Below, in pieces: positions 60,376 through 64,000 of a stretch of 64,000 nt of DNA (positions are counted from its first letter, which is position 1; each line of letters starts with the position of its first letter). Both the position numbers and the translations under genes were made by a program. The notes beneath the pieces were generated by a model. That model did no database searches and was not told the DNA's origin. It was given only the letters and a program-made list of their open reading frames with translations. The DNA is from Paucibacter sp. Y2R2-4 (GTDB taxonomy: Bacteria; Pseudomonadota; Gammaproteobacteria; Burkholderiales; Burkholderiaceae_C), in the NCBI RefSeq assembly GCF_025717535.1, contig NZ_JAJIRO010000005.1, forward strand, positions 372,001 to 436,000. Reading direction: 5' to 3'.

Positions 60376-61499
60376 GCAGCGGTCAAGCCATCGTCTTGCC
60401 GCGCTGGATCGATGTCGGCCTTTTGCCGCTGTGGAATCTTTTGGTGGCCCTGGCCGTGGCCGGCGGTGTGGTGCTGGCCATCGGACAAAGCCCGGCGCAG
60501 GCCCTGAGTGTCTTGCTGGAAGGCGCATTGGGCAGCTCGCGTGGCATCGGCTACACGCTGTACTACGCCACCACCTTTATCTTCACCGGCCTGGCGGTGG
60601 CGGTGGCCTATCACGGCGGCCTCTTCAATATTGGCGGCGAGGGTCAGGCGACGCTGGGCGGCATTGGTTTGGGGCTGTTGGCGCTGGCCTTGGGGCCGCG
60701 TTTGCCGGCCGCTGTTTTGTTGCCGCTTTTGGTCGTGGCCGCCGCCTTGTTCGGCATGGCCTGGGCCTTGGTGCCGGCGGCCCTGCAAGCCTGGCGCGGC
60801 AGCCATGTGGTGATCACCACCATCATGTTCAATTTCCTGGCGGCCAGCCTGAATGTCTATTTGCTGGTCAACTGGCTGCGGCCCAAGGGCTCGATGTCGG
60901 TGGAGAGCGTGAATTTCGCCGACTCGGCTCGTATGCCGGGCCTGCATGAGATCGCCGCCAAGTTCGGTTATGAGTTGCCCTCGTCGCCGCTCAATCTGAG
61001 TCTCTTGTTGGCCTTGCTGGCTTGCTTGTTTGTGTACTGGTTTCTGTGGAAGAGCGGGGCGGGCTATGCCTTGCGTGCGGTCGGCAGCGCGCCACGGGCC
61101 GCCCATTACGCTGGCATCAAGCCGCGCATGCAGGTGCTGGTCGCCATGGGCTTGTCGGGAGCCTTGGCTGGCTTGGTGGCAGTCAATGAAATTTCCGGTG
61201 TGCAGGGCAAGCTGACCCTGGACTTTGTGGCCGGTGCTGGCTTTACCGGCATCGCCGTGGCCTTGATGGGCCGCAACCATCCGGTCGGCATCATCCTGGC
61301 GTCTTTGCTGTTCGGTGTGCTGTACCAAGGGGGCGTCGAGGTTTCCTTTGAGTTGCCCGGCTTCAGTCGTGAAATGGTGGTGACGGCCCAGGGCCTGATC
61401 GTGCTGTTCGCCGGCGCCATGGCCAGCGTCAGTGCGCCGACGTTTGCGCGGCTGTACGCGCTCATCGCCACAAAGAAGAAGGAGGCCCGCCATGGATGA
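60372..61499 (+). CDS. Nucleoside ABC transporter permease 1
   Basis: Inner-membrane permease of the BPD_transp_2 (RbsC/YufP-like) family, 375 residues, about 10 membrane segments. The N-terminal RWIDVGLLPLWNLLVALAVAGGVVLA and the loops FNIGGEGQATLGGIGLGLL, AGVGFTGIAVALMGRNHPVGI-type segments match nucleoside permeases. Overlaps both neighbours, so the operon is tightly coupled. Confidence 0.93.
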   Translation: MSSGQAIVLPRWIDVGLLPLWNLLVALAVAGGVVLAIGQSPAQALSVLLEGALGSSRGIGYTLYYATTFIFTGLAVAVAYHGGLFNIGGEGQATLGGIGLGLLALALGPRLPAAVLLPLLVVAAALFGMAWALVPAALQAWRGSHVVITTIMFNFLAASLNVYLLVNWLRPKGSMSVESVNFADSARMPGLHEIAAKFGYELPSSPLNLSLLLALLACLFVYWFLWKSGAGYALRAVGSAPRAAHYAGIKPRMQVLVAMGLSGALAGLVAVNEISGVQGKLTLDFVAGAGFTGIAVALMGRNHPVGIILASLLFGVLYQGGVEVSFELPGFSREMVVTAQGLIVLFAGAMASVSAPTFARLYALIATKKKEARHG

Positions 61500-62472
61500 A
61501 GTCATGATCGGCTCGGTGCTGGCTTCAACGCTGCGCGTCAGCACGCCGCTGCTGCTCTGCGCGCTGGCCGGCCTGGTCAGCGAACGTTCGGGCGTGGTGG
61601 ACATCGGTCTGGAAGGCAAGATGCTGTTTGCCGCGTTTGCTGCGGCTGCCGCTGCCAGCGTGGCGCATTCCACGGGCTTGGGCGTTTTGGCCGCTGTGGG
61701 CGTGGCCTGTTTGATGTCGCTGATCCATGGCTATGCCTGCGTCACGCATCGCGGGGACCAGGTGGTGTCCGGTGTGGCCTTGAATATGGTGGCGGCGGGC
61801 TTGACCGTCGTTTTGGGCATTGCCTGGTTCGCCCAGGGCGGGCAGACCCCGCCGGTGGCCGCCGATGTGCGCTTGACCGGCTTGATCCCGGCCTGGAGTG
61901 AGTTGGACGCCGCTGTGGCTGATCTGGGGCCTTGGCTCGGCGCCGTTGTGGGCCATGGCTTGCTGAGCCACAACCTGCTGGTCTATTTGGCCTTTGCCTT
62001 GGTGGCGGGCGTTTGGTTCTTTCTGGAGCGCACCAAGCCGGGCCTGCGCCTGCGCGCCGTTGGCGAGAACCCGGCCATGGTGGACGCAGCGGGCCTGTCC
62101 GTGCCGCGCTTGCGTTATGCCGCTTTGATGATCAATGGGCTGCTGTGCGGTTTGGCGGGTAGCTATCTGGTGCTGGCGCAAAACGCGGCCTTCTCCCCGA
62201 ATATGACGGCTGGTCGGGGCTATATCGCCCTGGCTGCGATGATCTTCGGAAAGTGGAAGCCGGTGCCGACGATGTTGGCCTGCCTCTTGTTCGGATTCTT
62301 GGATGCAGTGGCGATTCGCATGCAAGGCGCAGTCATCCCCGGCATTGGCGAAGTGCCGGTGCAGCTGATCCAGGCCTTGCCGTATTTGCTGACTGTTGTT
62401 TTGCTGGCTGGTTTCATCGGCCAAGCGCTGGCGCCCAAGGCCTTGGGGCGCCCCTATGTCAAAGAACGTTGA
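61492..62472 (+). CDS. Nucleoside ABC transporter permease 2
   Basis: Second permease, 326 residues, 8-10 segments, with SERSGVVDIGLEGKMLFAAFAA, GDQVVSGVALNMVAAGLT, LRAVGENPAMVDAAGLSV and SPNMTAGRGYIALAAMIFGKWKP, characteristic of YufQ/NupQ-type subunits. I chose the ATG at 61492; it overlaps the first permease gene by eight bases. Confidence 0.93.
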   Translation: MDEVMIGSVLASTLRVSTPLLLCALAGLVSERSGVVDIGLEGKMLFAAFAAAAAASVAHSTGLGVLAAVGVACLMSLIHGYACVTHRGDQVVSGVALNMVAAGLTVVLGIAWFAQGGQTPPVAADVRLTGLIPAWSELDAAVADLGPWLGAVVGHGLLSHNLLVYLAFALVAGVWFFLERTKPGLRLRAVGENPAMVDAAGLSVPRLRYAALMINGLLCGLAGSYLVLAQNAAFSPNMTAGRGYIALAAMIFGKWKPVPTMLACLLFGFLDAVAIRMQGAVIPGIGEVPVQLIQALPYLLTVVLLAGFIGQALAPKALGRPYVKER

Positions 62473-62494
62473 AGACAAGAACATAGGACGCCGG

Positions 62495-62914
62495 ATGACA
62501 CTCAGCCCCGACCTGATGCAGCAACTGCTGCAGGCTTCGCTCGCCGCGCGTGTGCATTCGCATTCGCCGTATTCCGGCTATGCCGTTGGTGCGGCCGTGC
62601 TGGACGAGCAGGGGCGCATCCATGTGGGTGCGAATATCGAGAACGCCGCCTATCCACAAGGCTGGTGTGCCGAAGCCACGGCGCTCAGTGCCATGATCAT
62701 GGCCGGCGGGCGCCGCGCCCAGGCGGTGCTGGTGACGGGCCCTGGCCCCGAGATCATCACGCCCTGCGGCGGCTGCCGACAAAAGCTGCGCGAGTTCGCA
62801 GGACAAGAGCTTGTCATCATTGCCAGCGATCCTTCGGGGATTCGCCAACAGTGGACCCTGGGCGAATTGCTGCCTTTCAGCTTCGGCCCCGAGCATCTGA
62901 GCCACAAGGCTTGA
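62495..62914 (+). CDS. cdd: Cytidine deaminase
   Basis: Deaminates cytidine and deoxycytidine to uridines; 139 residues, tetrameric zinc enzyme. Active site: CAE motif with Cys58 and Glu60 (QGWCAEATAL) and PCGGC with Cys91 and Cys94, plus the ENAAYP substrate motif. Chosen start 62495 has AGGA seven bases upstream; an in-frame ATG at 62456 overlaps the permease stop. It turns imported cytidine into uridine. Confidence 0.95.
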   Translation: MTLSPDLMQQLLQASLAARVHSHSPYSGYAVGAAVLDEQGRIHVGANIENAAYPQGWCAEATALSAMIMAGGRRAQAVLVTGPGPEIITPCGGCRQKLREFAGQELVIIASDPSGIRQQWTLGELLPFSFGPEHLSHKA

Positions 62915-62957
62915 TGCGTTTTGAAGAGTCATCTCAGTTTCAGTGGAGTTTAGAAAA

Positions 62958-63809
62958 ATGATCAATCACGCCATCCTCAATCCCGCCATCGCCAGCACCG
63001 TGGCCAAGCTGAACGAGTTGTTCGGTGCCGCACCGGCGGTGGCCGTGGTCCTGGGCTCCGGCTGGGCCGGCGCGGTCAGCCTGGTGCAAGACGCCAAGCA
63101 TCTGTCATACGCCGAATTGCCGGCCTTCCCGCAACCCAAGGTGGAAGGGCATGTCAACGAAATCGTCGTCGGCACCATTGGCGCGCAGCGCGTGGTGATG
63201 TTGCGCGGCCGCGCACACACCTATGAAAGCGGTGAATGCACTGGCATGGCCGGCGCCTTGCGCAGCTTGAAGGGCTGGGGCGTGCAGGTGCTGCTGCAGA
63301 CCAATGCTTCGGGCTCCTTGCGCAGCCATATGGCGCCGGGCAGCCTGATGCTGATCAGCGACCACATCAATGCGCCGCAGCGCTCGCCCCTGGTGGGCGA
63401 GCCCGGCAGCGAGCGTTTTGTCGACATGAGCTGCGCCTACGACTTGGAGCTGCGCCAGCACGCCAAGAAGGTGGCTCAGTCGCAAAACCTGATGCTGGGC
63501 GAGGGCGTGTACTGCTGGGCTCTGGGCCCACAGTTTGAGACCCCGGCCGAGATCCGCATGTTCGCTGCCTGGGGCGCCGACGCGGTGGGCATGAGCACCG
63601 TGCCCGAGACGATTCTGGCCCGCCACGCCGGCCTGCGCGTCATGGGCCTGGCCTTGATGACCAATATGGCCGCCGGCCTTTCGGCCGAGGCGCTGACCCA
63701 TGCGCTGACGCTGCAGCAGGCGCAGCTGTCGGGCGAGCGCGCAGCGGGCTTCCTGGGCGCCGTGGTGGCCGGTCTGGCCGAACTGCCTTCACTGCAAGCG
63801 GGGGCATGA
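62958..63809 (+). CDS. Purine nucleoside phosphorylase
   Basis: Cleaves purine nucleosides to base and (deoxy)ribose-1-phosphate; 283 residues of the PNP/MTAP family (class I, trimeric type): VVLGSGWAGAV, RGRAHTYESGECTGMAGALRSL, LLQTNASGSL and ALGPQFETPAEIRM, with TVPETILARHAGL. ATG at 62958 with GGAG upstream. Its stop overlaps the deoC start. Works with imported nucleosides and supplies sugar phosphates to deoC. Confidence 0.94.
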   Translation: MINHAILNPAIASTVAKLNELFGAAPAVAVVLGSGWAGAVSLVQDAKHLSYAELPAFPQPKVEGHVNEIVVGTIGAQRVVMLRGRAHTYESGECTGMAGALRSLKGWGVQVLLQTNASGSLRSHMAPGSLMLISDHINAPQRSPLVGEPGSERFVDMSCAYDLELRQHAKKVAQSQNLMLGEGVYCWALGPQFETPAEIRMFAAWGADAVGMSTVPETILARHAGLRVMGLALMTNMAAGLSAEALTHALTLQQAQLSGERAAGFLGAVVAGLAELPSLQAGA

Positions 63810-64000
63810 TGAACGAGCTGAAACACGCCGCGCAGTTGGCGCTGCAATGCCTGGATCTGACCAGCCTGAACGAAGCCGATACCGCCGCCGACATCGAGGC
63901 CCTGTGTGCCCGCGCCCAAACGCCGTTTGGCCCGGTGGCCGCGGTCTGCGTCTGGCCGCGCTTTGTGGCGCAGGCGCGCGCTGCTTTGCCGGCGACCATC
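63806..64000 (+). CDS. deoC: Deoxyribose-phosphate aldolase, 3' end beyond window
   Basis: First 65 codons only. The start LKHAAQLALQCLDLTSLNEADT and VAAVCVWPRFV match the DeoC N-terminus (helix 1 and the strand with the active-site neighbourhood). It cleaves deoxyribose-5-phosphate to acetaldehyde and glyceraldehyde-3-phosphate. Its ATG overlaps the PNP stop (ATGATG), so it belongs to the nucleoside operon. Confidence 0.92.
   Translation, partial: MMNELKHAAQLALQCLDLTSLNEADTAADIEALCARAQTPFGPVAAVCVWPRFVAQARAALPATI

Noticed and set aside
60042-61673. Long minus-strand frame opposite the ABC ATPase and permeases
   Set aside because: Antisense shadow of three overlapping sense genes; no recognised domain.
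1-64000. tRNA, rRNA, insertion sequences or prophage
   Set aside because: No cloverleaf-like, transposase, integrase or phage structural sequence was seen on reading both strands; no phage-like cluster is present.

Overview
The window is chromosomal DNA, high in GC and densely coded on both strands, from a betaproteobacterium, most likely order Burkholderiales (Roseateles/Paucibacter/Rubrivivax-like). This placement is inferred from several things: argF-argD beside a DUF3579 gene and rpsT-murJ, DUF47-pit, a CobD/CbiB-like protein beside a CoA pyrophosphatase, an Hda starting with the clamp-binding QIPL motif, a PEP-CTERM protein, and frequent GTG/TTG starts. I see no rRNA, tRNA, CRISPR array, transposase, integrase or plasmid origin.

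Region 1 (1-9.9 kb) handles alpha-glucans: the end of glgX, malQ, a CPA2-type antiporter, a lipoprotein esterase, a secreted GH13 amylase and a divergent secreted pullulanase. The amylase/pullulanase gap carries two near-identical inverted GTAG-N5-TAC-type sites that look like LacI-family operators. Secreted enzymes would cut starch and pullulan outside the cytoplasm, and MalQ and GlgX would process glucans inside.

Region 2 (10-25 kb) is mixed: a transglutaminase/TPR lipoprotein, a kinase-universal stress protein fusion, a metallophosphoesterase, a PEP-CTERM phytase-like protein, argDF, DUF3579, an M14 peptidase with a coupled hydrolase, rpsT, murJ, a SirB1 protein, hda and a HAD phosphatase. 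A 161-bp tandem repeat behind argF carries copies of the argF 3' end. Region 3 (25-41.6 kb) is mostly housekeeping: pcnB, folK, DUF47-pit, rpsP-rimM-trmD-rplS, NUDIX, CobD-like, Tim44-like, SDR, DUF938, RluA and a phosphatase, then an MFS exporter with an Fe-S-type regulator. A small EF-hand protein sits behind a good match to a flagellar sigma-28 promoter.

Region 4 (41.6-48.3 kb) is the most unusual part. It is a tightly overlapping minus-strand operon of a cNMP-binding patatin phospholipase, a complete one-module C-A-T-TE nonribosomal peptide synthetase and a VTT/DedA-like membrane protein. I propose it makes and moves an acylated amino acid or small lipopeptide built from membrane-derived acyl chains; this is inference.

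Region 5 (48.4-57.1 kb) holds a small exported protein, feoAB behind a Fur box, and an operon of TonB-dependent receptor, YfiR-like protein, hybrid kinase and response regulator that looks like one signalling pathway. Region 6 (57.7 kb to the end) is a nucleoside uptake and salvage operon (BMP binding protein, ABC ATPase, two permeases, cytidine deaminase, purine nucleoside phosphorylase, deoC start) behind a nested palindrome resembling a LacI/PurR-type operator.
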